Of a stretch of DNA of 64,000 bases, positions 11,337 to 20,753 are shown piece by piece. Every line of letters begins with the position of its first letter. The stretch's first letter is position 1. Both the position numbers and the translations under genes were made by a program. Location: positions 89,873,740 to 89,937,739 of the forward strand of contig CM042152.1 in the NCBI GenBank assembly GCA_023376005.1. Direction: 5' to 3'. A model generated the notes under the pieces. It saw nothing but the letters and a program-made list of their open reading frames with translations, did not search any database and had not been told where the DNA came from. The stretch comes from Doryteuthis pealeii (Eukaryota; Mollusca; Cephalopoda; Myopsida; Loliginidae).

Positions 11337-12112
11337 TTTACGTAAAGCAAGAAATACTGTCCACATCTTTATTTACTACACGCCAAAGAAATCGTACTCA
11401 TGATTGAAAGTCATTAAAGTGTATACTTGTCAACAAGTCAAATTGGCCGTAACGAAGGGCACGCGACGGGGTACGTAAAGTGATATCTTCCCTTGACCAA
11501 AAGAAGTGGAGAAGGATTTTGGGGCTAAGAAGAGACTGACTGCTACAGCTAGATTCGTGTTTGTAAACAAACGACTGTACGTACGAAGATACGAATTGTA
11601 GTGCGTGAAAGGAAAGGCACTACGTTAAATACTAACTGATCCCGCTACGTTACGTATTCCTAATAGGAAGCCTCAACGTTACACTTTTCTGTTTTAAATA
11701 TTGAAATTGCTAAATTTTCAAACCAGTTTCTGGACCAAATGTTGCAAAAACGAACATTTTTAGTGCATTTTAACTGATAATCTTTGCTGCTATTTCCTTA
11801 GACAATAGTGTAAGTAAGAGATCTAAGTTTTGGTATCAAGTATTCATTATACCAACATACAACTTTCGATGTTTTAGAGAATTTGATATTTAAAAAAAAA
11901 AAGTGGAAAATCAAGCTATCCTAATGTCCAATGACAAAATTTCAACACTAAAATCGACAATAATAATACAGTACTAGCCTTCCACAAACGAGGAAAGTGC
12001 ACAACACCAATTTAAAAAGAACTGTTTTTTTTTTCTGTCACATGTGCACTATTATTCTGTGGCTGGTCTCAGAGAAATTTGCATTCTTTGCTTCAATATT
12101 ATGTCTCTTAAA

Positions 12113-12340
12113 TTTGGTTTGTTTGTTTTACGGCATATCAACCTCGATGGGTTATTTAATGCCGGCAAAGTTTTAAAAGATTTGTAGCGATAGTTTGGTA
12201 GAAAATTATCTAAACTCCATTTTTTTTGTAATTAAATTTTCTATTTGACCCATAGATGGGACCCTAACAGGTACTACCACTCTTTAATGGTAATGAAGGT
12301 GGTGCTCCACATTCCACAGACCTCCAAAATGGAACCCCAT
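12113..12340 (-). mobile_element. F2 retroposon, 3' part only
   Basis: Tail side at the left ('gtttgtttgttttacggcat'), then 'atgggaccctaacaggtact'; ends after 'cagacctccaaaatggaacc'. 11927-12112 and 12341-12630 around it are AT-rich with no gene seen. Confidence 0.82.
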
Positions 12341-12630
12341 ACTTTGTTTATAAGCATCTAACTCCTGTTCTCCATCACAAATATATTCAATAAGTAATGA
12401 TTGAATTTAAAAATCTGATCTCTCTGATAAAATAAAACGGGGGTTCTTCCTAGCTGTAGCCATGTCGGTTCTATTGTATGACTGCACCACTTGGACTTAA
12501 ACTTGGATAAAAAGCTAGATTAGAACTATAAGCATCATTGGATTGGTGGAAAAAGCAAGAGAAGTTATGATGAAAAAAATACCAGTAAAACAATATTGGT
12601 TGATAATTTCATGTTTGAACAATCTAATAA

Positions 12631-12836
12631 AGTAAAGTCATCAAGGTGGCCTAAAGTCAGTATCAGCCAATCAGCGAGGGAGTATATACCCTTTTCACTA
12701 GCACTAGACTAAGGAGATTGTTTTTGCGTCTGAGGTGGAGCACTACACCTACCATCAGCTCCTTACTTTGCTACTCATACGCTGAGTTGGCGAGGACCAG
12801 TATCGAGCTAGGAGCCTAGCCGAATGCTCTACCGAC
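12631..12836 (-). mobile_element. S1 SINE lacking the tRNA 5' end
   Basis: Contains the S1 tail, middle and B-box regions and stops at 'gctctaccgac', just short of the A box. An internal deletion removes the 'ccgcacagatccctgtg' segment. Confidence 0.82.
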
Positions 12837-12857
12837 AATAAATAAGGTGAATTTTGT

Positions 12858-13165
12858 ACGAGTTTTGTTTTGTTTTATGGCATATCAACCTCGGTGGGTT
12901 ATTTAATGCCAACAAAGTTTTGAAATAAATTAATTCTTCAGGGATATTCAATTTCTTTTTATAAACACATTTTTTCTATTTAACTCATAGATGGGACCCT
13001 AACAGGTACTACCACTCCGGGTCAGAGTGGAAAAGGGAACTTTGGTAATGAAGGGGTGAACTGGAACCACACCATCCAATAGAGATTAACATCATACCCA
13101 GGATATGAAGACCCTCGGTCACTGCCTTCTAGTACATATATGATAAAGAGGGTTTGGGGCTTCGG
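12858..13165 (-). mobile_element. F2 retroposon, 5' truncated
   Basis: T-rich tail complement, then 'atatcaacctcggtgggtta', 'gatgggaccctaacaggtac' and 'ctgccttctagtacatatat'; ends at 'ggtttggggcttcgg'. It lies 20 bp from the preceding S1 copy. Confidence 0.82.
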
Positions 13166-13169
13166 AGTA

Positions 13170-14185
13170 GTTATGTTTCTTTTTCTGAGTTTTGCAAGCC
13201 AGGCCTTTGCGAATGCACTTCGTTCCTGGGAGTAAAGAAGCGTCTGTTCTACATACATTAGCCACTTTTCGTTTTTGTAAAAAAGAGAGCCTCAGTGAAT
13301 GGTTTAAAGTAGGCAAACAGTTTTTTCTTAAATCATCTTTCAGGTGAATGGACAGAAGTTGTTGCGTTTTTTTTGCCGACTCCCAATTAATTTTAAATTG
13401 TAGCCATTAAAAGAAGAAAAATTCTAAGAAAAAAAGAATAATTAAATAGAGTTAATTATTTTAACCCCACCAATCAGCATTTTAAAAAATATTTAAAGTG
13501 TAGCCTTGAATATTTCTATTTAAAGAAAAAAAAAGGGAGAATTAAGGTATCTTTTTGCAAAGAAAGATTTTTTTTTTAGATTTTTTTTTTTTTTTTTTTT
13601 TTAGTTTAGAGTGGGTGAGAAATTTTTCCAAAATTTCCATAAAATGAAAACTGTTTTTTCGGGCTAAAGAATTCATTGACAAAAACATTATGGTAATAAG
13701 AAAAAAAAGAGAAAGAAAAAATAAATTATGAGTTCAATAGTCTGAACAACTATTAGAATTATAATAATAATAATTCTTCTCAAAAATAAAATAAATTTAC
13801 TATTCCAAGAAATTTCAATATTTAATCTTCGAATTTCAGATGAGAGCAAGAACAACTGAGACCCTCTCTGTCCTTTTTGTTGTCGAGATAAAACAAAGTG
13901 ATTAAAACAACAAAGAAGATAATAGTTTGAATAATTCATAGCAATAATTAATCTGAGGGCTTGAGAGTTTATGAGCAAAAATCGGGTATATAAATGATGA
14001 GAGAGAGACAAGATGAGGGGTTGATGATTTGGTTCTACTTTTCTCTGCTTGTCTACTTCGTTGGCCACCATCTTCTTTTGTTGGGCTTCATCTAAATTTA
14101 TAATGAACAATAATTTTGGGAGGTTCATAGACGATTTCAAAAAAAGTTGAAAATCAACCTACCCTATTTATTTACTAGTTTTACT
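13170..14185. other. AT-rich stretch with poly(T) runs, no gene
   Basis: Contains T-runs near 13570-13600 and AT-rich low-complexity sequence. Long open frames here, including a 150-codon minus-strand frame at 13688-14140, run through homopolymers and have no recognisable protein signature. Confidence 0.5.
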
Positions 14186-14189
14186 TTGC

Positions 14190-14342
14190 CTTATTGGTGA
14201 TTTTTATGACAGCATACTTGGTTGCCATTATTATTATTATTATTATATGCAAATTTTTTGAAGCAGATTTAACTGCAGGTTTTTCACTGAAGTCAGTGTG
14301 ACAGCAAGTCTTCTCAGGACTCCAGGAGTCTTCTAAGTGTTG
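14190..14342 (-). pseudogene. LINE C-terminal fragment, degraded
   Basis: On the minus strand, frames around 'ctcctggagtcctgagaaga' resemble the end of the conserved LINE ORF2 tail (pattern 'LRR-LE---DLLS'). Parallels the end of the copy at 15215-15350. Frameshifted and truncated. Confidence 0.4.
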
Positions 14343-14358
14343 GCATTTTTGTGATATA

Positions 14359-14480
14359 GTTATTTACTAAGCTTAGCTTAGATGTGGCACAAGGCCAGAA
14401 GTGTGGGGCGCCCAGTGAGAATCGAACTCACTAACAATGGTCTGCTAATCTAGCTTGCTAACTATTACACCAAATGAGGT
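14359..14480 (-). mobile_element. S5: short tRNA-headed SINE with 16-bp TSD
   Basis: The minus strand starts 'gcacctcatttggtgtaata' with an A-box-like GGTGTAATAGTTAGC and a clear B box GAGTTCGATTCTC, then a short tail with 'ctggccttgtgccacatcta'. Flanked by GCATTTTTGTGATATA at 14343-14358 and 14481-14496. At 122 bp it is barely longer than a tRNA. Confidence 0.82.
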
Positions 14481-14692
14481 GCATTTTTGTGATATAAGGT
14501 GTGTGCAAGATGTCCACTTCTACTTATAGACTCGTCGATAACCATATGACCAACCTATTGGCCAACCACTGGCAGTACTCTGCTGCTGATATTATTATTT
14601 ATACTGGCTGTTCTGGTCATACCTGCTCACAATGCTTTGAACCTTCGTGGACGACGGAACATAGGATTATATCACTGCCCTTTGACACTACA

Positions 14693-15182
14693 TAGGATTC
14701 CATAATGCAGGACTTATTCACTTACCAAAGGATTCTATAGCTCGGGACTTACTTTAAGTTCTTTTTCAACTGGCCAAGAATGGTGGTCAGAAACTTAACA
14801 CTAAGCAATCTAGCTGATCTTAACAATACTGCTGTCTGTATGATCTCAATTCTTCCTCTGATCTTAAGCTCCTCTAATCTTTTTTCCGGGCATCTGGAAA
14901 TTGTTCCAAAAGTATCAACTACAATTGGTTTGAACTTTACTTTCATGTTTCACAGCTTTTTTTAGCTCTTTGGCAAGATCCAGGTATTTTTCTATCTTTT
15001 TGCTTTATTTTTCATATTTTCCCCTCTATGGTATTTATGGGTATCAGACTCAAAAAAGAAAAGAAAAAAAAATCAGTACAATTAAAAATGATCTACCTAC
15101 CTAACCTCCAAAGCTTCAGTGTCAAGTCAGCAGTTTTAGATAAGAAAATGTTAAAGGTCAAGTCTTAGATTAAGGCATTGAC
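14693..15182 (-). pseudogene. Non-LTR retrotransposon ORF2 C-terminus, copy 1
   Basis: A 65-codon minus-strand frame (14749-14946) reads KPIVVDTFGTISR, then EKRLEELKIRGRIEIIQTA and LLRSARLL. This matches the conserved tail of many animal LINE reverse transcriptases (pattern 'PVVIGALG...LLRSARILRKVLE'). Upstream, 15 kb-side frames with stops still read like 'KYLDLAKELKKLW'. Only the C-terminal end survives, with stops and frameshifts; no RT active site is present. Confidence 0.75.
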
Positions 15183-15214
15183 AATGAAACAAAAACATAT
15201 CTCACCCATTTGCT

Positions 15215-15681
15215 GATTTTTATGACAACACATTGGGTGAACATACACTTCATTATTATCATAATAATCCCTCTATGGGAGTTTTTCATACCAGATTTAT
15301 CTGAAGGTCCAAGTGACAGCAAGTCTCCTCTGCTCTCCAGGAATATTCTAAGTACTCTAGCTGTATGATCTTAATTCTTCCTTGAATTCCATTCCCCCCA
15401 GTTTCCTTTTCAGACCTTTGAAGACTATTCGAAGAGTGTCAATATAACTTTCATTTTTTACAGTCTTCAGCTCTCTGGCAAGATCCAGGTATTTGTCTAT
15501 CTTTTTACTTTATTTTTTAAAAATATTTTCACTCTCTGGTATTTATTGGAATCAGCCTCAAAAAAGAAAAAAAGATTCAGTGCAATTCAAAATAATCTAC
15601 TTACCTGACCTCCATAGTTTCAGAGTAAAGTCAAAAGTTTTGGATTAGAAAATGTCAAGGGTCAAGACATATTTTATTTTC
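15215..15681 (-). pseudogene. Non-LTR retrotransposon ORF2 C-terminus, copy 2
   Basis: Same gene segment as 14693-15182, arranged in tandem with it, more decayed. The minus strand still reads KIDKYLDLARELK and frameshifted pieces of the downstream motif. Shared 'gtgacagcaagtct' and 'ggcaagatccaggtattt' blocks tie the copies together. Part of it (15430 on) is duplicated after the assembly gap at 37962. Confidence 0.65.
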
Positions 15682-15697
15682 TTATAACAATTTCTAG

Positions 15698-15946
15698 GGG
15701 CCGGGTTAGCTCAGTTGGTAGAGTGTTCAGCTAAAAACCATAAGATTCCAAGTTCGATACCAGTCCTCGCCAACTCAGCGTATGAGTAGCACAGGGATCT
15801 GTGCGTTAAAGGAGCTGGTGGTAGGTGTGGCGTACCACCTCAGATGCTAAATACAATCTCCTTGGTCTAGCGCTATTGAAAAGGGGATAGACTCCCTCGC
15901 TGACTGGCTGATACCGACTTTAGGCCGCCACGTCAACTTTACTTTT
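15698..15946 (+). mobile_element. S1 SINE, full length with TSD
   Basis: Reference copy of S1. A perfect 16-bp target duplication TTATAACAATTTCTAG lies at 15682-15697 and 15947-15962. Pol III A box TAGCTCAGTTGG and B box AGTTCGATACC are present. The head resembles tRNA-Lys (GGGCCGGGTTAGCTCAG). The body carries 'ggagctggtggtaggtgtgg', 'ctccttggtctagcgctatt' and 'ctgataccgactttaggccg', and ends in a short T-rich tail (CTTTACTTT). The duplicate at 38236-38466 keeps the same TSD. Confidence 0.93.
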
Positions 15947-16007
15947 TTATAACAATTTCTAGAAGTCAAGGGGCCTCTGTCCTGGGACTAACACTCGATT
16001 CCTTTAT

Positions 16008-16175
16008 AGATAGTACTTGTATCCTAAGGATCGTTTTAGAATTGAGCATGTTCCTTTGATAGCTGCTATTTGTACTTCATAGCAGCTTGGTTTACCTGGT
16101 ATTGTTTCAAGGTATTTTTTCAAGTTTTGATTCACCAATCCAGTTGCCCCTATCACAACAGGTATGATATTTATT
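16008..16175 (-). pseudogene. LINE ORF2 C-terminal fragment, second subfamily
   Basis: The minus strand reads IIPVVIGATGLVNQNLKKYL, then ETIPGKPSCYEVQIAAIKGT and a stop after LKRSLG. This is the same conserved LINE tail position as the other fragments but a different subfamily ('ATGLV...YLE.IPGKP..YE.Q'). No upstream catalytic domain. Copy at 38515-38684. Confidence 0.75.
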
Positions 16176-17214
16176 TATTTCAATGACCAAGTTTGTTTTT
16201 AGGTCATGAAAGAAAAAACACATCTCATCCATTTGTCATGCACTTAAAATGTCTTTTGATACAATTGACCGATTGAAACACAAAAAAAACAAATTCAAAT
16301 AAAACATTATGATCACATTTTGGTTGGATTAAAATAAAAATGTGAATAATATGTTGTTGGTTCATTAAAACGAAGTGTAGCTGTCACCTTTGAGTGCGCC
16401 TAATAGTTAGATATATTTATTTTCTGCCCTGAAAATATACCCTTAAATATGGACAGTGTAAGGGAAACAACTCTGTTAGGGTCTGATAATCAAGTGACCC
16501 ACAAGGCCTGAATGGCATTGTGGGAAGATCAACAGATATCCTTAGGGCAAAATAGGGACTTCCGCCAGGCTGATGCAGCAAAAAAGTTGTGTGGAAAATA
16601 TTGTCCTAAAATTAGAATTTTAGTCTTTAGTTAGTTCTCGGTAATGGTAACGGTGCACAGGTATGTTTCTTTCCAATTTCCTTTAATTAACTTTGAACCA
16701 TATATGTTTGTGAATCTGTGTTACACCTCAAAGATACGTGGTACAAAGTTAACTGACCTGAAAAAATGTAAGAGTTTTTAAATAAAATAACTGGTGCATT
16801 ATATCTTTTATTTATTAAAGTATCAACACGGAAAATTTCATTAAATCCGGTTAATTCCTTGATTTTTAGTAATTTTTTCTTTCGGTGAGGTGACATATGA
16901 TGGTGGAATTTACGTCCATTAAGTGGGATTCAACATGACTACAACTTTGGTTTTGGTACCAGTTTCATTCCTGGCTCCAGAATTTTTAGTTTTGACATTG
17001 GCTCCATATTTATTTTTTGTTCTAATTCCAGTATTTGCTTCAGTTTTAGCTTGACCTTCAAGATCTAGCTTTGAATACTTCATCACAATATTTCAAAAAA
17101 AAAAACCCAGATAAAATTGGTGATTAAAATAGCTGAAGCATCTAGATCAAAATAACAAAAATAAAGATAAAAGTTTGAATGAATAATGGAAGAATGAAAC
17201 TTCTTTATCTTAAA
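16176..17214. other. Unassigned sequence, duplicated elsewhere
   Basis: Continues the LINE-flanking region, then AT-rich sequence. Near 16672-16690 the sequence jumps relative to the duplicate: the duplicate has ~3.1 kb (39198-42304) that is missing here. 16685-17110 also matches 2030-2549. I see no gene. Confidence 0.5.
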
Positions 17215-17227
17215 ACATATATAAAAA

Positions 17228-17392
17228 CCAGGATGAGTCAAAAAGTAATGCCCTCTTGTTTAGGACAGGTATAATTACCAACACAGAAAAATGCATCCTA
17301 CATCAAAATGAAGCTGAAACTACATCAATTCAAATCTTACCTGACATTTTTAAAAATTCTAAGTATGAATCAATTGGATCGGTAAATGAATC
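17228..17392 (+). mobile_element. Mariner-like 5' end fragment
   Basis: 'gatgagtcaaaaagtaatgc' is typical of Tc1/mariner terminal repeats; C3 (42854) reads 'gggtgagtcaaaaagtaatg'. About 160 bp of interior follows, then the 9-bp-TSD element. No matching right terminus and no transposase is present. Confidence 0.45.
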
Positions 17393-17401
17393 TATTTATC
17401 A

Positions 17402-18634
17402 CGGTAATACTTTTTTGGTACAAAAAAACACAAAAACAAAATCGGCCGCCTTCCCGCCCTGTCGGCTGGGGCGTTAGAATGCACTGACTGCACCTCTGCA
17501 GAGGGGTAAGACTCCCCCAATGGGGCCACCTGTTGGCCATGGGTGGCGACCCGTGATGCTTAAGGATGGAGCCCAGGTGGATGAGCAGTTCATGACATGC
17601 TATACTCCACTTTGGTCCTATCTTGGGCTAGGCGGGCGGTTGGAGAGGCCCCCTCCGATCAATCGGCTGGTCACGTCAAGCCCTAGCACCTATATGATTT
17701 TCCCAACCCTATTGCCCTTATGGCAAGCTCCAAACCTTTTTATCATATGGGTGCTAGAAGGCGATGGCTGCGGGTCTACATGTTCTGGGAATGACGTTAA
17801 ACTCTCTCTGATGGTGAGGTTCCAATTTTGGAGGTTTGGGGAATGTGGAGCACCCCTTCATCACCATTGCTCCCTGGTCCACTCTGACCCGGAGTGGTAG
17901 TACCTGTTAGGGTACCATCTATGGGTCAAATAGAAAAATGTATTTATAAAAAAATTGTATTATCCATTAAGAATTGATTTATTTCAAAACTTTATCAGCA
18001 TTAAATGACCCACTGAGGTTGATATGCCGTAAAACAAAACAAACCAAACCAAAACAAAAACAAAACAATTCCAAGTTACATACCATTTTTACTTCAAAAA
18101 TTATTTTCAATATCATTTTCATAAAATATCATAATGAAATCTCATAATTTCTAGCAAGTCATATCATTAGTTGACTTTTTGGAGAATTTATGTGATTTCT
18201 CTTATTGACAGTGAGTTATAGAAGCAGAAATTGCAGTGATTTATTTATTTTTTGTTTTATTTTTTAATAAAGTTTTAACTCAAAGATCTTCTTAAATTTA
18301 TCTAGTGAGGGGAAACATGAAATGATTGTTTGATTTTAAAAAAAAAAAAAGGAATGTAAAGATTCGTGCATATTCAAATAACTAAAGAAAAATGTTTGTA
18401 GAACCTTAAATTTACATGATTAAAAAGTTTTTTTTTTAAAAACTTTCAATTTTCTAAGCAAAAAAATATTACGTTTTAAAAGTAAAATAAAAGATTTTCG
18501 TCGTGGTCGTACTTTTGTTTTCATCAAGATTTGTGGGCGTTTTGTCCTTTTTGTTTTCATAAAAAATCTGTGGGCGTGGCTAATAGGCTGGACTCGAGCG
18601 AGTGGCAGTTGATCGTACCAAAAAAGTATTACCC
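17402..18634. mobile_element. TIR element with 9-bp TSD, interrupted by F2
   Basis: TATTTATCA lies directly outside both ends (17393-17401 and 18635-18643). Termini are CGGTAATACTTTTTTGGTAC and GTACCAAAAAAGTATTACCC, a 19-bp perfect inverted repeat. Net length without the nested F2 is ~609 bp. A 9-bp target duplication points to a Mutator-like non-autonomous element. Near the right end are two GTGGGCG boxes (18531-18578), the second within GTGGGCGTGGC, a KLF/Sp-type site. In C3 the left terminus is deleted. Confidence 0.78.
17442..18053 (+). mobile_element. F2 retroposon, full length (612 bp)
   Basis: Starts TCGGCCGCCTTCCCGCCCTG and ends in an A-rich tail 'gccgtaaaacaaaacaaacc'. Flanked by a 12-bp target duplication ACAAAAACAAAA (17430-17441, 18054-18065). 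The C3 site at 43018 is empty, proving insertion here. No tRNA-like head and no ORF recognised. A 126-codon open frame inside it does not persist in other F2 copies. Confidence 0.9.
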
Positions 18635-18643
18635 TATTTATCA

Positions 18644-19091
18644 TTAAAGTTTTTAAAATGTCAAAAATGTCATGTGGCTCTAATATGTTCAAAGAAAGAG
18701 ATGATTTCTGATATCTCCATGTATATGATATTGTCACTAACATACAAAAAAAAAACAAAACATTATCAATGTCTGAGAGTAGCAGAAGCTTTGAAGGTAA
18801 GACTATTAATCTAATATGTCTCTATTAAAAAAAACATTTCATAAACATGTTATTTACATGGTTTAATCTTAAATTAGGAGGGAATTCATCTTATCTATTT
18901 TTTTCACTATCTCAGAGAAGTTTTGTCTGTGAGCAATATATATATATATATATATATATACTTTGGTGCGGTACCAAGTTTCTTGGTACAAGGTGATTCT
19001 AGGTGGGTCCTAATTCTCTACCCGTAGTTTGTTGTAGAGTTCAGGTTTCGTATGAGAGCTCAATGTTTAATTATTGTAAACAGAGCAAAGT
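18644..19091. other. AT-rich spacer with (TA)n and a small hairpin
   Basis: (TA)n at 18938-18961, then a perfect hairpin at 18971-18989 (GTACCAAG, TTT, CTTGGTAC). The rest is unassigned. Present in all three copies. Confidence 0.6.
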
Positions 19092-19129
19092 TATTTGGGA
19101 ATAAAAAGGCCTTAAGTACCATGGGTATC

Positions 19130-19183
19130 GTGATTATGGACCATTTCCACTCGCGAGTATGTTCACGAGCTTCCTCAGATCAC
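19130..19183 (-). ncRNA. Hammerhead-like motif, left arm of hairpin
   Basis: Mirror image of the motif at 19202-19255, read on the minus strand; identical because the arms are perfect complements. Confidence 0.5.
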
Positions 19184-19201
19184 TGATATATTATCATATC
19201 A

Positions 19202-19255
19202 GTGATCTGAGGAAGCTCGTGAACATACTCGCGAGTGGAAATGGTCCATAATCAC
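19202..19255 (+). ncRNA. Hammerhead ribozyme-like motif
   Basis: In order: helix I GTGAT (19202-19206); core CTGAGGA (19207-19213); helix II GCTCG paired with CGAGT (19215-19219 and 19232-19236, one G-U) closed next to the core by an A-G mismatch; core GAAA (19238-19241); helix III ATGG/CCAT with a 1-nt loop; cleavage-site A (19250); helix I return ATCAC (19251-19255). Every conserved core base is present. The A-G pair at the base of helix II is the main weakness. Conserved in C2 and C3. Confidence 0.55.
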
Positions 19256-19290
19256 GATACCCATGGTACTTAAGGCCTTTTTATTCCCAA

Positions 19291-19313
19291 ATATATATAT
19301 ATATATATATATA
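19291..19313. repeat. (TA)n microsatellite
   Basis: Directly follows the hairpin; its length differs between copies (longer in C3 at 44273-44308). Another (TA)n tract lies at 19854-19889. Confidence 0.95.
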
Positions 19314-19848
19314 TAATCAAATAAGGCAGCATTTTTCTTATATTTCATATATATACAATCTTGAAACAGCTTAGATGCAAAGGAAATTTTATGATGTCTA
19401 TCAAGAAAAGGCACACTTATCTGTAAATAGTAAATTATAAGTTTTATTCTCAGGGTACACCCTAACTTGTGCGAAATGGAATTTATTTAATAAAGAAATT
19501 ATTGTTTATAAGTCATTCAAATTTTATTATCTGGTCTGTGTTTGTTTATTTGACTGTTCCATTTCACCTGATCTCTGTGTCCCATGGTCTGCTACAGTCA
19601 TCTTGAAATACAGAAACAATCTTTTACTTCAGAGGTTGCATCTAGCTTCTCATCTAAAGGGAGTAGTTTTAAGTTAATTCCCTGATACCTGGAGTGCCAC
19701 AAAATGAAATGCTGACAAAGTTATGTATTTATTGCAACATTTGTGTGTAGGAGGAACTCTGCTTTTAGAAGCCAAACTAATGTTGAATCTTGCCTATAGT
19801 CAATGTAATCAACTAAGAGCTCACTAAAAGTGGACAAACGAAATAGAA

Positions 19849-19891
<43 letters not shown>

Positions 19892-19997
19892 TTTAAGAGT
19901 AAGGAAATGAATCCGACGCTATAAGTATAGATAAAGGATATGAAAACAACACATACTGTTAAAATGAAAATATTCTATATCATATTCATAGCTAATA

Positions 19998-20060
19998 TGG
20001 AACAATATTTTGATCTATAGCTCTGATGAGGATTTTTTATAAATCGAAATATTGTTCAAT
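19998..20060. other. Hairpin with CTGATGAG loop, hammerhead-derived
   Basis: In C3 the arms are 22 bp with one G-T pair (45005-45026 and 45047-45068), and the loop carries CTGATGAG followed by a T-run. GAAA follows in the right arm. Helix I and cleavage-site parts of a hammerhead are missing, so this looks like a decayed relative. A (TA)n tract lies ~110 bp upstream. Confidence 0.45.
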
Positions 20061-20147
20061 GCCCTAGGGGGTCACCACTCTGATGTTGTTTCTCATCACG
20101 ACGGAGGATCACAGGTTGGGTTCTGGAAAATAGATCTTGATCAAAGA

Positions 20148-20382
20148 AACAACCAAGTCTTGTTTGTTAATTGAAAATTAAAACAAGTAATGTCCAGCCC
20201 CACAAAGAAGAATGAACCCCAAAGGAGAAGAAGCCCTGAAGAGAAGTAAGTCCAACAAGAAGAAACAACCAAGTCTTGTTTGTTAATTGAATATTAAACA
20301 AGTAATGTCTAGCCGAGCACAAAGAAGAATGAACCCAAAGGAGAAGAAGCCCTGAAGAGAAGTAAGTCCAACAAGAAGAACA
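20148..20382. repeat. Tandem duplication, two ~115-bp units
   Basis: Two head-to-tail copies from 'aacaaccaagtcttgtttgt' through 'gaagagaagtaagtccaaca', ending 'agaaga'. Both C2 (34675-34910) and C3 (45160-45395) keep two units, so the duplication predates the larger ones. Confidence 0.88.
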
Positions 20383-20462
20383 TGGGTGGTCAGACGAATT
20401 AGCAGAACCAGTAGGTTGAAATTTGATTGGTCAGTGTTCATTAGATTAAATTTAAAGTAAGT

Positions 20463-20719
20463 AAAAAGTAAAGTCTGTTGAATGGCTTATTGTTGCTATC
20501 AGCAAATAATGAGGAGTCTATCCCCTTTATACTTTCACTAGAATAGGAGATTATGTTGCTGAGTTTGAGTGCCACACCTACTGTCAGCTCCCAGATGCTT
20601 TACCACATAGATCAGATTAACCCTCACTATGCAACTTGTGCTGATTTTGTGAGGACTAGTATCAAACCTGGAACCTTATGATTCCAGGACAAATGCTCTA
20701 CTGACCAAACTAACTGGTC
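20463..20719 (-). mobile_element. S1-related SINE, diverged subfamily
   Basis: Same domain order as S1, but many substitutions ('gtaaagtctgttgaatggct', 'atcaaacctggaaccttatg'), so an older copy. Copies in C2 (34338-34595) and C3 (45474-45730). Confidence 0.78.
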
Positions 20720-20753
20720 TTTAAATATAAAGTAGAATCTTTTTTATAAAAGG

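Larger units (their letters stand above)
10735..11683 (+). mobile_element. Solo LTR of an LTR retrotransposon (949 bp)
   Basis: Begins TGTTATG and ends ACGTTACA, flanked by CTTT at 10731-10734 and 11684-11687 (4-bp target duplication). Empty sites are seen at ~26757, in C2 and in C3. The interior has a TATA box at 11065-11072 and AATAAA at 11331-11336, the normal U3-R-U5 layout. No internal gag or pol sequence is present. The first ~55 bp share TGGCCTTGTGCCA with the tail of SINE S5 (14359-14480), so the left end may be composite. The family is probably Gypsy-like, judged only from TSD length and TG...CA ends. Confidence 0.75.
10485..11926. repeat. Diverged copy of the 26525-26985 segment, split by an LTR
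   Basis: 10485-10734 matches 26525-26757 and 11684-11926 matches 26760-26985 in the same order, with substitutions as well as indels. It is an older relative of the C1/C2/C3 copies. The 949-bp insertion between the halves is absent from all three other copies, which act as empty sites. Confidence 0.8.
19092..19293. repeat. Perfect inverted repeat, 98-bp arms, 6-nt loop
   Basis: Left arm 19092-19189, loop ATTATC (19190-19195), right arm 19196-19293; the arms are exactly complementary. Flanked by (TA)n on the right. Each arm carries a hammerhead-like motif, so both strands would encode one. C2 and C3 versions (35771-35964, 44074-44272) are nearly identical with a few changes. Confidence 0.93.

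Noticed and set aside
13688..14140. 150-codon minus-strand open frame, the longest in the window
   Set aside because: Runs through poly(T)/AT low complexity, ends in a run of Phe/Leu/Ile, and shows no domain or splice context.
14501..14695. 64-codon plus-strand frame
   Set aside because: Abuts S5 and the LINE fragment on the other strand; no protein signature.
15698..15770. tRNA gene
   Set aside because: A and B boxes are present, but the acceptor and anticodon stems do not pair and a SINE body with TSD follows.
17520..17900. 126-codon open frame
   Set aside because: Lies wholly inside retroposon F2; other F2 copies do not keep the frame.
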